64,000 nt of DNA from Flavobacterium salmonis (GTDB lineage Bacteria; Bacteroidota; Bacteroidia; Flavobacteriales; Flavobacteriaceae). Numbering within the stretch: the stretch's first letter is position 1; each line of letters starts with the position of its first letter. Made by a program: the position numbers and the translations under genes. The notes under the pieces are model-generated. The model was not told the origin of the DNA. It worked only from the letters and a program-made list of their open reading frames with translations, and did no database searches. Where the stretch lies: contig NZ_CAIJDP010000083.1 of NCBI RefSeq assembly GCF_903819435.1, positions 84,235-148,234 of the forward strand. Reading direction: 5' to 3'. Shown in pieces: positions 1-9,513 of this stretch.

Positions 1-24
1 GCTGCCATAATTAAAATTCATGAT

Positions 25-813
25 ATGAAATATAGCATTGCAAGAGTATTTTTCTTTTTCCTCATACTGGCTGTTTTAGGAGCCTGTGCAAATGACGAAC
101 TGACTCCTTATTACGATCAAAGAACGCAAGGGCCCGGCAAAGTAGTGATACAAGGCTATAATGCCATGATCGATTCTGTTCAGATTGCCGTAAATGGTAA
201 ATTTGTTGAAATAGGAAAAGCTAAAAACAATACTGCTTTCGTAAAAAAAATAGAAAAAAATTATGAGTTTGTTTTTTTTGAAAACGAAGTAAAAACATTT
301 GTTATTACTAATAAAAGAACCAAAGTGATATTAGGTACTTATCAATTTACGACTCAGGAACCCAACAGTTCACTGTATTTCTATGTCAAAGAAGATTTAT
401 GGTTAGATAGTGCAGAATTTTTAAAACCGGGTACATTAAGTCAGTCCGGTTATGCCGGTTTTAAATTTATTTTTCCATCAGTAAATAAATATTCTGCATC
501 GGGATATACCGGTTCGCTTGATGGTATAATTACAAAAAATAATGGTCAGTTATTAGGGGTCGCAGAAAATATCAATAAAAGCACCCCAAGCTCTTTTATT
601 GAATTTCCGTATAGCACTCCTACAGGTATAAAAATGGAGCTCGTTAAGCATGGTACCACAGAATCTTACATCCCTGGCAAAAAAGTGATTGTATCGCTGA
701 CTATGACAAATAATAAATCCAAATATATTGTTCTCGAAGAAAAACAAGATCTAAATGGTGCATTCTCCGGTGTAGAAGGGGTGATTAATTTAGCGGACTA
801 TTTTAGTTTTTAA
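25..813 (+). CDS. Lipoprotein of unknown function
   Basis: This is a 262-residue protein with a lipoprotein signal. A hydrophobic stretch after the start ends in LGAC, so Cys21 would be lipidated and the mature protein anchored in the envelope. The rest is rich in short beta-strand-like stretches and has no catalytic motif I recognise. The middle resembles surface lipoproteins that carry immunoglobulin-like or DUF4397-like sandwiches, but I cannot assign a family. It lies 51 bases before an S41-protease lipoprotein on the same strand, so the two are probably co-transcribed. The reading frame is visible; the function is not known. Confidence 0.7.
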   Translation: MKYSIARVFFFFLILAVLGACANDELTPYYDQRTQGPGKVVIQGYNAMIDSVQIAVNGKFVEIGKAKNNTAFVKKIEKNYEFVFFENEVKTFVITNKRTKVILGTYQFTTQEPNSSLYFYVKEDLWLDSAEFLKPGTLSQSGYAGFKFIFPSVNKYSASGYTGSLDGIITKNNGQLLGVAENINKSTPSSFIEFPYSTPTGIKMELVKHGTTESYIPGKKVIVSLTMTNNKSKYIVLEEKQDLNGAFSGVEGVINLADYFSF

Positions 814-864
814 TTAGCGACCGGATTTACTGAATCAGATATTACTTTGTAACAACGCTTTAAA

Positions 865-2217
865 ATGAAATACTCATCTCAGATTCGAATACTTGCTTTT
901 CTTTTCCTGATCCTTTCCATTGTTTCCTGCCAGAGTGATGATAGCCCGGTTTCATACGAAAAGGGAAGCAATCAATACACAAATATGTGGATTTACGAGC
1001 AAATGAAAAAATACTATTATTGGAATGATGAGGTGCCATTTTTAACCAATTTATCATTAGGTCCAAAAGAATATTTTCAAAAGCTTTTAAAGACTGATGA
1101 TGTGTATTCATATGCTTTACACCCGGAACTGCCAGAAACCGTACCACAAAGTTTAAGACAGAAATTTGGATTCGATGTTTCGTTTATGCAATATGAAGGC
1201 AGGGTTTATGGGGTAATTTTATATACATTATATGATTCTCCAGCCAAAAATAACGGATTATTTAGAGGTCAGTTGATAACTAAGGTTGATGATGTAGAAT
1301 TGAATTTAAGTAATTACGACAATATTTACAAAAGTATGAGAGGAGCAGGGCAACTAAATTTACAAGTTGTTTCATATTCAGCTCAATCCGGTTTTTCTAA
1401 AGCAAAACAAGTTTCTTTATTACAGGGTTTTTCGTTTTCTCAGCCTGTTTTGCATCAGGTAATTACAGAAAATAAAATTAAGATTGGCTATGTAGAAGTT
1501 CCACATTTTGATGTGGGTCAGGCAAACCTTTTTAGTCAGATTTTTCAGGAATTAAAAAATCAGCAAATAACAGAACTGGTTTTGGATTTACGTTACAATG
1601 GAGGAGGAGATATTTCTTCTGCTACGGCATTAAGTATAATTTTGGCTCCAAATATAAAATCGGGTGATCTTTTTATTCAGTTTGAAGGTAATAAAAATGG
1701 CGGTATAGTAAAACAGTCTTTTCAACAGTCTTTGGAAAGTAATGAATCCAGTGTAAGTTTTGATGCCCTTAAAAATGTACACCCCAATATTCAGAGACTA
1801 TATATTCTTTGCGGAAACCGAACTGCATCAGCCTCAGAAATTATCATTAATAATCTAAAGCCTTTTATGGAAGTTATCACAATAGGAGAGAAGACAGTTG
1901 GTAAAGATATGGCGGGGTTTCCTATTGAAGATGACAGACTATTAGGTAAAAGAGGTTGGATTTTATATCCTTCTATCTATAAATTATTCAATTCAAGACA
2001 TGAAGGGGATTATTCTAAAGGTATAAATCCTTTAGTTAATAGAGATGAACTTCAGAATCCTGAAATTTTTCCCTTGGGAAATCATTCTGAAGTTTTATTA
2101 AAAACAGCAATAAATACAATTTCAGAAAATAGTGAAAAAGTAAAAAATACGGTCTCAAAATCGTTACCGTTATCTAAAAATTACACCGATGTCGATCCGT
2201 TATTAGTTACTCCATAA
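865..2217 (+). CDS. S41 family (C-terminal processing) peptidase, lipoprotein
   Basis: This is a serine protease of the tail-specific/CTP family, probably acting on envelope proteins. The N-terminus is a lipoprotein signal ending in IVSC near residue 22. A PDZ-like segment covers about residues 90-180 and is followed by the S41 core, with DLRYNGGGD near residue 237. The catalytic dyad is visible: Ser322 in TASASE and Lys347 in TVGKDMAG, separated by 25 residues as in CtpA and Prc. At 450 residues it is of normal length for Bacteroidota lipoprotein S41 enzymes. It follows another lipoprotein gene closely. Its substrate cannot be read from the sequence. Confidence 0.9.
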   Translation: MKYSSQIRILAFLFLILSIVSCQSDDSPVSYEKGSNQYTNMWIYEQMKKYYYWNDEVPFLTNLSLGPKEYFQKLLKTDDVYSYALHPELPETVPQSLRQKFGFDVSFMQYEGRVYGVILYTLYDSPAKNNGLFRGQLITKVDDVELNLSNYDNIYKSMRGAGQLNLQVVSYSAQSGFSKAKQVSLLQGFSFSQPVLHQVITENKIKIGYVEVPHFDVGQANLFSQIFQELKNQQITELVLDLRYNGGGDISSATALSIILAPNIKSGDLFIQFEGNKNGGIVKQSFQQSLESNESSVSFDALKNVHPNIQRLYILCGNRTASASEIIINNLKPFMEVITIGEKTVGKDMAGFPIEDDRLLGKRGWILYPSIYKLFNSRHEGDYSKGINPLVNRDELQNPEIFPLGNHSEVLLKTAINTISENSEKVKNTVSKSLPLSKNYTDVDPLLVTP

Positions 2218-2252
2218 AAATTATTTTTTTTTAGAATATCAGAATATATGTT

Positions 2253-2543
2253 ATGCAGGGAATAAACTCAAAAGAGCATCGAATTTTATTGGCAGCATTT
2301 CACAAATTTGAATATATGTCAAAAATGGTAGCCGAAAAGATTGAACAGGAAGAAGATGCAGAAACGCGAAAAGCAATGAAAGAACTGGATGCATTATATG
2401 ATAGATTTCAGGTATTATTTGCCGAATTGGAAAAATGTACCAGAGATTATGAGATCAAAAAAAAATCCGTACGCAGTATGATTAGTAGAAGTATTCGAAA
2501 ATTAATACAGCAGTGCAAAAGTGACAATGGTATTGTATTATAA
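2253..2543 (+). CDS. Small charged helical protein of unknown function
   Basis: This 96-residue protein starts MQGINSKEHRILLAAF. It is almost entirely charged and helical, with a probable coiled coil over residues 20-75 (many Glu/Lys, MKELDALYDRF) and a basic C-terminus (RSMISRSIRKLIQQ). There is no signal peptide, so it should be cytoplasmic. It begins 35 bases after the S41 protease gene and is convergent with the alkB-like gene that follows. Its function is unknown. Confidence 0.6.
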   Translation: MQGINSKEHRILLAAFHKFEYMSKMVAEKIEQEEDAETRKAMKELDALYDRFQVLFAELEKCTRDYEIKKKSVRSMISRSIRKLIQQCKSDNGIVL

Positions 2544-2556
2544 CCTTTAAAATAAA

Positions 2557-3180
2557 TCACTCCTTTCTGTTGATCTTCCTAAAAGTAAGGTTAATTCTCG
2601 GCAGTACCTCTCTCGCAGTTTTAGGGATCTGATGCTGCCAGAAACTGTTTGTATTTCCGGCCATAAGTAAAAAAGAGCCATGATGAAGAGGAATCTCTAA
2701 TTGTGGGATTTCCTTTCTGAATTTATGACGAAGTCTGAACATTCTGGTTTCCCCAAAAGTGACCGAAGCGATATTCATGTTTTTATTACTGCTCACAGTT
2801 TTGTCACTATGCCATCCAACTCCGTCTTTTCCATTTCTGTATAGATTAAGTAATACGGCATTAAATTGTATTTGAGTTTCATTTTCAACACGCTGGCGAA
2901 TGGTTTGTAGTTCTAATGGCCAGTTTAGATGGGGGTGGCATTCGTCTAAATCATCATCTCTGTACCATGAAACCATTCGGGGGGCGGTAACTATTTTATC
3001 GTACATCGGCATATCATATTCTTGCCATTGGGTTTCGTTCAGCAGTTTATCATAATAGTAATCTGATTCTTGTTTCGTGAAAAAATTGTCGATTAACAGT
3101 AAGTCAGCATCAGGAACGTCAAATACCTTTTTCCCTCCTGTACCGGTCGAAAATAATTCAGTATCATTAAATAGTCTCAT
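2557..3180 (-). CDS. alkB: AlkB-family alpha-ketoglutarate-dependent DNA/RNA repair dioxygenase
   Basis: This is a non-haem Fe(II)/2-oxoglutarate dioxygenase of the AlkB (ALKBH2/3-like) family, which removes methyl adducts from DNA or RNA bases. The iron ligands are visible: His and Asp in GWHSDK and the distal His in WQHQIPK. The 2-oxoglutarate-binding arginine is in RINLTFR. I chose the start at 3180 (MRLFNDTELF) instead of the upstream ATG at 3225. The upstream extension is not family-like and overlaps the probable promoter at 3202-3209. The gene is divergent from an XRE-S24 repressor, 87 bases away, which suggests damage-linked control. Confidence 0.92.
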   Translation of the reverse strand: MRLFNDTELFSTGTGGKKVFDVPDADLLLIDNFFTKQESDYYYDKLLNETQWQEYDMPMYDKIVTAPRMVSWYRDDDLDECHPHLNWPLELQTIRQRVENETQIQFNAVLLNLYRNGKDGVGWHSDKTVSSNKNMNIASVTFGETRMFRLRHKFRKEIPQLEIPLHHGSFLLMAGNTNSFWQHQIPKTAREVLPRINLTFRKINRKE

Positions 3181-3201
3181 TTTCTTTGTTTTTGAGAGAA
3201 A

Positions 3202-3209
3202 CAAAATTA
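3202..3209 (-). promoter_or_regulatory. Candidate Bacteroidota -7 element for alkB
   Basis: On the minus strand this reads TAATTTTG, matching TAnnTTTG. It would start transcription about 15 bases before the chosen alkB start. No convincing TTG -33 box is seen at the usual distance. Confidence 0.4.
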
Positions 3210-3232
3210 GTTCAGATAATAACAATTTTTAA

Positions 3233-3240
3233 TATATTTG
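3233..3240 (+). promoter_or_regulatory. Candidate -7 element for the XRE-S24 repressor gene
   Basis: TATATTTG matches the Bacteroidota TAnnTTTG element. The predicted transcription start falls inside the palindrome at 3242-3258. Confidence 0.5.
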
Positions 3241-3241
3241 T

Positions 3242-3258
3242 TGTTATAAATTATAACA
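3242..3258. promoter_or_regulatory. Palindromic operator, probable autorepressor site
   Basis: This is a perfect inverted repeat, TGTTATAA-A-TTATAACA, with 8-base arms and a one-base centre. It lies just after the TATATTTG box and 9 bases before the XRE-S24 start codon. A repressor dimer bound here would cover the transcription start. Autoregulation by the adjacent protein is an inference. Confidence 0.6.
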
Positions 3259-3267
3259 TAATTAATT

Positions 3268-4044
3268 ATGTCGCTATTTTCAGACAATATTAGAACCTTA
3301 CGGGTAAAGCAAAAAATTTCACAGGAAAAACTGGCAGAGAATTTAGGGATAACCAGAGGCAGGTATGTTAAATACGAAGATGGAACCTCAGAGGCGCCTT
3401 ATGAAATTTTAAAAAAGATAGCACAGCATTATCATATCAGTATCGACTTATTACTTTCGGTCGATATACGTAAAATTAGCGTAGATGATTTATTAAAGCT
3501 GGAAGACAACAGATTAGTCCTGCCTATACAGGTAGACCTGCAAGGAGAAAATTTCATTGAAGTAGTGACTCAAAAAGTAAAAGCAGGGTATTTAAATGGT
3601 TATGCAGATCCGGAATACATCGAAAATCTGCAGCAAATCTCATTGCCATTTTTGGGGCCTGGAAAACACAGAGGGTTTCCTGTAGAAGGAGACTCAATGC
3701 CCCCTCATGAAGACGGAAGTATAATTATTGGCCGTTATGTAGAAAGGTTAGGAGAAGTACAGGACGGCAAAACGTACATACTGATTACTAAAAATGAAGG
3801 AATGGTATACAAGCGCCTGAACAAAAATAAAAAAAATGCCTTGGTCTTAGAATCCGATAACAGCTTTTATCCTCAATATGAGGTAAAAGTTTCTGATATT
3901 ATCGAAATTTGGGAATACAGTTGCAGTATCGGCCGTACAGATAAAAAGCAGGAATTAAGCGAAATAGAGAGCATGAAAGAATTACTTCTGGAAGTAAAAA
4001 GAGAAGTAATCGAATTGAAAAAAAATAATTCAAATGAGTGTTAA
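3268..4044 (+). CDS. XRE-type repressor with S24 (LexA/CI-like) C-terminal domain
   Basis: This is a 258-residue phage-repressor-type regulator. Residues 5-60 form a Cro/CI helix-turn-helix (SQEKLAENLGITRGRYVKYE). Residues 120-220 form an S24 domain with the Ser of EGDSMPPHEDG and the Lys of MVYKRL in the positions of the LexA/CI Ser-Lys dyad. A charged coiled-coil tail follows (KELLLEVKREVIELKK). No canonical Ala-Gly cleavage site is obvious, so self-cleavage is uncertain. It is divergent from alkB with an operator in the shared gap. It is more likely a cellular stress repressor than a prophage remnant, because no phage genes are nearby. Confidence 0.88.
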   Translation: MSLFSDNIRTLRVKQKISQEKLAENLGITRGRYVKYEDGTSEAPYEILKKIAQHYHISIDLLLSVDIRKISVDDLLKLEDNRLVLPIQVDLQGENFIEVVTQKVKAGYLNGYADPEYIENLQQISLPFLGPGKHRGFPVEGDSMPPHEDGSIIIGRYVERLGEVQDGKTYILITKNEGMVYKRLNKNKKNALVLESDNSFYPQYEVKVSDIIEIWEYSCSIGRTDKKQELSEIESMKELLLEVKREVIELKKNNSNEC

Positions 4045-4168
4045 TCGGAAGATTGGGGACATATACGCTCTAATATCTCTGATCTGTTTAATGAACCTTT
4101 AGGACTAAATTCTAATGGTTAAAACATTATATTCGCACTCTTGAATAGTATCACAAAAACAGTTATAA

Positions 4169-5770
4169 ATGGAAAATATTACCGTAATTATCATGTTATT
4201 ATTTGGCGTTGCATTCCTGAGTCTAATAAGCAAAAGATATAATTTTCCTGTTCCGGTAATACTTGTGCTATGCGGAGTTATTATCAGTATTATCCCGGGT
4301 CTTCCTGTAATTGCCCTAAGTCCCGAAATCGTTTTTATTATTTTTCTTCCGCCACTTTTATATCATGCCGCATGGTATACCAGTTGGTCTGATTTTAAAC
4401 AAACCATTCGGCCTATAACTTTGGCTGCCGTAGGGTTAGTCTTTTTTACGACTGTTGCAGTTGCAGTTGTCGCACATATGTTAATCGATGACATCTCCTG
4501 GCCCCTGGCTTTTCTTTTAGGAGCGATTGTTTCACCTCCGGATGCTGTATCAGCAACTTCAATAACAAAAGGCTTGGGGTTGCACCCCAGATTGATTGCA
4601 ATTCTCGAAGGAGAGAGTCTGGTAAATGATGCCAGTGGTCTGGTAGCGTACAAATATGCTCTGACAGCAATTACAGCCGGAAATTTTGTGCTTTGGGAGG
4701 CGGGATTAAATTTTGTTGTAATGTCGGTTTTAGGAATCGCGATTGGATTAGCTGTTGGTTATATAATGAGTTTTATTCATAAAAGGTTTGTCTGTGATGA
4801 GGTTATCGAAGCAACTTTAACTTTATTGACGCCTTTTGCTTCTTATCTAATTGCAGAACATTTTGAGGCTTCCGGAGTTTTGGCCGTAGTAGCAACAGGA
4901 CTTTTTCTGTCGGCAAGATCAGGAACGATTTTTACACACGAAAGCCGAATCATGACAGGAACAATCTGGAGTGTTTTAACCAACATTCTAAACGGATTAA
5001 TCTTTATCTTAATAGGATTACAGTTACGGCAAATTATTTCGGGTATTGGCGACTATTCTGGCTGGTCTTTGTTTATTTGGGGAACTTCAGTAAGTGTTGC
5101 CGTGATTTTGGTTCGTTTTTTATGGGTAATTCCTGCCACCTTACTTCCAAGACTCATCAGTAAAAAGATTCGTCTGAGAGAAGAATTCGATTACCGAAAC
5201 ATGATTATTTTTGGCTGGTCCGGAATGCGAGGTGTAGTATCCATGGCAGCTGCACTGGCGCTTCCGCTAATGATGAACGAAACAGAGGAATTCCCTTTGC
5301 GAAACCTTATTATTTATCTGGTATTTTGTGTGATACTTTCGACCTTGGTTATTCAGGGATTTAGTTTACCCTGGCTGATTAAGAAATTAAAAATTGAACG
5401 TTATTCCATAATTGCAGAAGAATATGAGGTTCGAAATAGTATCGTTTCCCAGACTATTACCCACATCGAAGATAATTTCTCGTTACTCAACGATGACTTG
5501 CTGCACAATATTAAAAGTAAATATGAAGTAAAATTCAATCGCCTTCAGAAAACCGAACTTCCGGCCAACTTCTTTGGAAAAGGAAATCTGATAGGAGGAG
5601 AGATCTTCAATGATTTTACCAAACTTCAAATCGATCTGTTAAATGTAGAGCGTAACAAATTGGAGTTGATGCATAAAGCAGGTTCTGTAAACGAGGAAAT
5701 TTTCCGTAAGATGGAAAAAGAACTGGATCTGGAAGAAACCAGGTTGTGGATGGAAATGTATGAGGAGTAG
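4169..5770 (+). CDS. Na+/H+ antiporter, CPA1 (NhaP) family
   Basis: This is an inner-membrane monovalent cation/proton antiporter of 533 residues. About 12 hydrophobic segments occupy residues 1-410 and a cytoplasmic helical tail covers residues 420-533. Family motifs include the Asn-Asp pair in GESLVNDASGLVAYK and the conserved arginine segment GWSGMRGVVSMAAALALP. Length and layout fit the bacterial Na+/H+ antiporter family that exchanges Na+ for H+ in pH and salt homeostasis. It appears to be a single-gene unit, and ion specificity is not readable from sequence. Confidence 0.92.
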   Translation: MENITVIIMLLFGVAFLSLISKRYNFPVPVILVLCGVIISIIPGLPVIALSPEIVFIIFLPPLLYHAAWYTSWSDFKQTIRPITLAAVGLVFFTTVAVAVVAHMLIDDISWPLAFLLGAIVSPPDAVSATSITKGLGLHPRLIAILEGESLVNDASGLVAYKYALTAITAGNFVLWEAGLNFVVMSVLGIAIGLAVGYIMSFIHKRFVCDEVIEATLTLLTPFASYLIAEHFEASGVLAVVATGLFLSARSGTIFTHESRIMTGTIWSVLTNILNGLIFILIGLQLRQIISGIGDYSGWSLFIWGTSVSVAVILVRFLWVIPATLLPRLISKKIRLREEFDYRNMIIFGWSGMRGVVSMAAALALPLMMNETEEFPLRNLIIYLVFCVILSTLVIQGFSLPWLIKKLKIERYSIIAEEYEVRNSIVSQTITHIEDNFSLLNDDLLHNIKSKYEVKFNRLQKTELPANFFGKGNLIGGEIFNDFTKLQIDLLNVERNKLELMHKAGSVNEEIFRKMEKELDLEETRLWMEMYEE

Positions 5771-5954
5771 TTACTGGCTATTATAATTTAATTCTTTGAA
5801 ATAATTAAAAAGCTGGTATGATTGTGAGGAGCCGAAGCTCTTTGCCTTTAAAATCTTTTCATTTTAGTTACTACTCATGGTTTCGTTCTGTTATAATAGA
5901 TTAAAATATGGACTGCCTAAATAATACAATAGATAGATTAAACATGGAATCAAT

Positions 5955-5994
5955 AAAAAAAAGAAAAAGCATGACTTTTTATAAATCATGCTTT
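5955..5994 (-). terminator. Rho-independent terminator of the tssH operon
   Basis: The perfect 9-bp stem AAAGCATGA/TCATGCTTT (5966-5974 with 5986-5994) is followed, reading leftward, by a long T-rich run. It starts 7 bases after the tssH stop codon. Confidence 0.8.
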
Positions 5995-6000
5995 GGGTTA

Positions 6001-8454
6001 TTATAATGTTACAGCATATTCCTTAATCCATTTAACTTCATCATTTTCTAAAACAACAATCATTTTATCGCCATCTTTCACTTCTCCGGAAATTATTTTC
6101 TTGGCCAGTGGTCTTCGTAAATGACTTCTGATGATGCTTTTTATGGGTCTTGCACCATATTTTGCATTATATCCGTTTTCGGCAAGATAAAGTTTAGTTT
6201 CCATCGGGATTTCAACTTCGATTTTCATATTTTTGAGTAAATCTGAAAACTCTTTTTTAAGATGGATTTCAAATATTTTTAAAGCATTTTCTTTGCTGAT
6301 AGGTGCAAAAGGTACAATTTCTGTCAATCGGCCTAAAAATTCAGGTCTGAAATAATTAGCCATGATTTCCATTAGTGAAGATGAACCCGGAATTTGACCA
6401 TTATTGAACGTTTCTACAATATGATCTGACCCAATATTTGAGGTAAAAAGAATAATAGCATTAGAGAAATCACCTTCTTTTCCAAGTCGGTCATGTAATT
6501 TTCCTTCGTCCATAATTTGAAGGAATACATCATAAACAGAGGCATGTGCTTTTTCAATTTCATCAAATAATACAATAGAATACGGTTTTTGTCTTATTTT
6601 ATTCACCAGCAATCCGCCTTCTTCATAGCCTACATATCCCGGAGGAGCTCCGTAAAGCAATGCTGCCGAATGTTCTTCTTTAAATTCAGACATATCAAAA
6701 CGAATAATGGCATTTTCATCCTGAAAAAGAAACTCCGCCAGACTTTTGGCTAACTCTGTTTTTCCTGTTCCTGTTGGTCCTAAAAAAAAGAAGGATGCAA
6801 TAGGTTGTCCCGCTTTGCTTAATCCGGATCTTGATTCTAAAATTGATCCTGCTACTGTTGCAATACAATGATCCTGCCCAATTACTCTGCGGTTTAAAAC
6901 ATCTTCAATATTATTTAGTTTTTGTTTTTCTTCTTCATTTAATTTCCCTGCAGGAATACCTGTTTTTTGAGCAATTATAAGAGATAAATCAAAAGCCTCA
7001 ATATGAATACGTTTGTCCAGTGCTCTTTCTTCAAGAGTATGGATAAGGTTTTCAATATGTTTAATGATAGCTTCAGAAGTTTCAAAAATTTGTGGCTCAT
7101 TTTCATCAGCTGCAATCATTAAAAATGTCGTTTTACTGATTAAATCAGAAAGGAACCAATGGCATTCTTTTAATAATTGATCTTCAGGCAAATCATTATC
7201 ATTTTGTTTTAAAATCGATAATTTATCCAAAAGAGACTGCTTTTCCTTTAAATAAGTTTCTCCCGATGTCTTTAAAACTGACATGGTATGATCAATAAGA
7301 TTAATAGCAGATTCCGGTAGGCTTTTCTCTTTTAAATACCTTCTTGATAATCGTATTGATTCTGTAATGGTTTCATTATCAATTTGTATTTTATGATGCT
7401 CCTGATACGGTTTTATCGATTCCCGAATCATTCGGAACAACGTTTCATCATTCGACTCTTCTAATTTTACAATTTCAAACATTCCGGAAAGTCCCTGTTC
7501 TTTTTCGATTCTTTTGGAATATTCGTCGATTGTAGAAGTAGCAATGATGTTTAATCCTTTTGCTAATTCCCCTTTCAATACGTTGGATACACCTGAATCT
7601 CCTCCGTTTTTATCTAATAGTGTATGAATTTCTTCGATAATTAATATTGCTTTAGGAAATTGTTTTAATTCCTGAATACAATTTTTTAAGCGGTCTTCGA
7701 TTTCGCCTTTGTAGGATGCACCGGCTATAAGAGTAGATAAATCCAGTTCAAAAAGCTGTACTTTATTTAAACCCTCAGGAACCTGATTCGCAATTACATT
7801 TTGAACAAGCGTATCGATCAATATTGATTTACCGATTCCTCTGTCGCCAATTAATAATACATTGGGTTTAGAAAATCGGCAAAGAATTTCCTTCATCGTA
7901 TTTAACTCTGTTTCGCGGCCAATCGCCAGAATTCTTTTTTTCTTTTTTTCAGAATTTTTATGGATGCAATATTTACTTAAAAAACCTTTTTTTACTTCTT
8001 GATGAGGAATGTTAACGTTAGGCTCAGCGATTGCAAGATTTTCTAATAATTCGTTTCGTGAAATAGGATACGTCTTCATTTGGTCGAAGTTAAAACCTAC
8101 TCCTGGAGAGCTCAAAGCGACTAATATGGCATAAAGACTAATTTCGTCTTCATTTAAAATTATACGAACCGATTCTGCTTCTTTTATAATTTCATCAATC
8201 AGATCACCTGGCTCCGCATCTGAAATATTTGTAGTTTTTGGCTCATCCTCCATGCGGACTTCCGACCATTCATCAAGATAGTAAACATCCTTGCCCATAG
8301 CCTCAAGACGTTTTAATAGAGATAAATCCCTGTTAAGGATGGCTTTTAGCAAATGTGATGCAGAGTAAAACTTATTGGAATTGTTTTTGGCAATTTTTTT
8401 AGCAATTTCAAGTGCACTGAGTAATTCTGTACTGAAAATATTTTTTTCTTCCAT
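6001..8454 (-). CDS. tssH: T6SS sheath-disassembly AAA+ ATPase TssH (ClpV)
   Basis: This is a ClpB/ClpV-type double-ring ATPase that disassembles the contracted TssB/TssC sheath so that subunits can be reused. It has an N-terminal Clp repeat domain (about residues 1-150), then AAA-1 with Walker A GDRGIGKS and Walker B ILIIEEIHTLL, a short middle region, and AAA-2 with Walker A GPTGTGKTELAKSLAEF and Walker B IVLFDEIEKAHASVYDVF. The C-terminal ClpB domain ends the protein. At 817 residues it is slightly shorter than ClpB, as expected for a ClpV. Its position in a T6SS locus and beside the PKD protein gene (6-base gap) supports TssH over housekeeping ClpB. Confidence 0.92.
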   Translation of the reverse strand: MEEKNIFSTELLSALEIAKKIAKNNSNKFYSASHLLKAILNRDLSLLKRLEAMGKDVYYLDEWSEVRMEDEPKTTNISDAEPGDLIDEIIKEAESVRIILNEDEISLYAILVALSSPGVGFNFDQMKTYPISRNELLENLAIAEPNVNIPHQEVKKGFLSKYCIHKNSEKKKKRILAIGRETELNTMKEILCRFSKPNVLLIGDRGIGKSILIDTLVQNVIANQVPEGLNKVQLFELDLSTLIAGASYKGEIEDRLKNCIQELKQFPKAILIIEEIHTLLDKNGGDSGVSNVLKGELAKGLNIIATSTIDEYSKRIEKEQGLSGMFEIVKLEESNDETLFRMIRESIKPYQEHHKIQIDNETITESIRLSRRYLKEKSLPESAINLIDHTMSVLKTSGETYLKEKQSLLDKLSILKQNDNDLPEDQLLKECHWFLSDLISKTTFLMIAADENEPQIFETSEAIIKHIENLIHTLEERALDKRIHIEAFDLSLIIAQKTGIPAGKLNEEEKQKLNNIEDVLNRRVIGQDHCIATVAGSILESRSGLSKAGQPIASFFFLGPTGTGKTELAKSLAEFLFQDENAIIRFDMSEFKEEHSAALLYGAPPGYVGYEEGGLLVNKIRQKPYSIVLFDEIEKAHASVYDVFLQIMDEGKLHDRLGKEGDFSNAIILFTSNIGSDHIVETFNNGQIPGSSSLMEIMANYFRPEFLGRLTEIVPFAPISKENALKIFEIHLKKEFSDLLKNMKIEVEIPMETKLYLAENGYNAKYGARPIKSIIRSHLRRPLAKKIISGEVKDGDKMIVVLENDEVKWIKEYAVTL

Positions 8455-8460
8455 CCTTAT

Positions 8461-9513
8461 TTAATCTTTAGACCAGATCAGGTATTTTTTTACTTTATAA
8501 CTAATGTTTAATCCCTTAATACAATTGTTTTGTTTGTCTTTGTTAAGACGGATTGATTCGATCCTTATTTTCTTTCCTTTAATGGCAGCGCATAGTTGAG
8601 AGAAAGTCAATAAATCACTGTCATTTTTTACAATTGGGATATCTAAATCATCACATAAATACTCAGAAAAATCATCTTTTACCTTGCTTCCTTCAGCTAC
8701 TTTGTTAAGCAAAATTTCAAATTGGTCTTCAGAAATTTTGGGTGCTTTTTTTATTGGTATAATGCTGTCTTTTTGTGTTTTAGTTTTAGGAGCTACAGGA
8801 ACATATTGTAACATATCTTCAAGAGGATCTTTTTTTGCGGCGCCTCTTGGCAGTGAAAAGGCTTCTGCTTTCTTTTCGTACTCATAAGAAGTTATATCAA
8901 GAGGATTTGTTTTTTTTATTACTTTGGGATGTACATAAATAATTTTCTTAGCTACTAAGCCAAAGTTTCCGTTTACGACAAGTGTAACTGTTTTTTCACC
9001 GGGTGTTGAAAATGTATAAACCGGATTAGCAGATGTGTCATCAATCCCTTTGTTCTCTCCAAAAGCCCATTCCCAGGTTTTAGCATCTTCAGAAACAGAA
9101 TTAAAATAAGTAGGCTGACCAACTGTAATTATTTTTGAGGTAATTATTTTAGGAGTTCCTATTTTATCAATTTGATATTTGTCTGTAAGTACGATCTCTT
9201 TGTTATGGATGCATTCTCCGTTTATCGTCAGGGTTATTAAATATTTTCCGGGATTTTTATAAACGTGAAAGGTATGTTTTCTTAAATCCGGTTCTGAACC
9301 GTCTCCAAAATCCCATTTCCATGATTTTGCATTTGGCGTCTTATCAAAAAACTCTATAGATTCTTCGGTTCTTGAGTTTTCTGTTAAAACATAAAATCGT
9401 ACATCTTCGCAATCAACATGATTAAAAAGTTGAATTAAAAAAGCAATAATTCCAATTAATAGTAGGATTACAAAGAAAAATATAACCCTGATATCGATAT
9501 TTTTTTTATTCAT
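8461..9513 (-). CDS. Membrane-anchored protein with two PKD domains, T6SSiii-associated
   Basis: This 350-residue protein has one N-terminal membrane helix (residues 10-30, VIFFFVILLLIGIIAFLI) and a periplasmic part. Two PKD folds are visible: the first near residues 45-105 with WKWDFGDGS, the second near 115-190 with WEWAFGENKG. The C-terminal third has no fold I recognise. It is co-transcribed with tssH. T6SSiii systems lack TssJLM and use the TssN-TssR set as envelope complex. A bitopic, mostly periplasmic protein at this place fits one of those parts (perhaps TssP), but I cannot assign the letter from sequence alone. Confidence 0.75.
   Translation of the reverse strand: MNKKNIDIRVIFFFVILLLIGIIAFLIQLFNHVDCEDVRFYVLTENSRTEESIEFFDKTPNAKSWKWDFGDGSEPDLRKHTFHVYKNPGKYLITLTINGECIHNKEIVLTDKYQIDKIGTPKIITSKIITVGQPTYFNSVSEDAKTWEWAFGENKGIDDTSANPVYTFSTPGEKTVTLVVNGNFGLVAKKIIYVHPKVIKKTNPLDITSYEYEKKAEAFSLPRGAAKKDPLEDMLQYVPVAPKTKTQKDSIIPIKKAPKISEDQFEILLNKVAEGSKVKDDFSEYLCDDLDIPIVKNDSDLLTFSQLCAAIKGKKIRIESIRLNKDKQNNCIKGLNISYKVKKYLIWSKD

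Noticed and set aside
3268..4044. XRE-S24 gene as evidence of a prophage
   Set aside because: No integrase, capsid, tail or lysis genes are next to it. The T6SS genes are a complete secretion system, not phage tail genes.
5821..5850. Hairpin GAGC-CGAA-GCTC as terminator of the Na+/H+ antiporter
   Set aside because: The stem is short and only a weak T stretch follows. Support is too poor for a feature.
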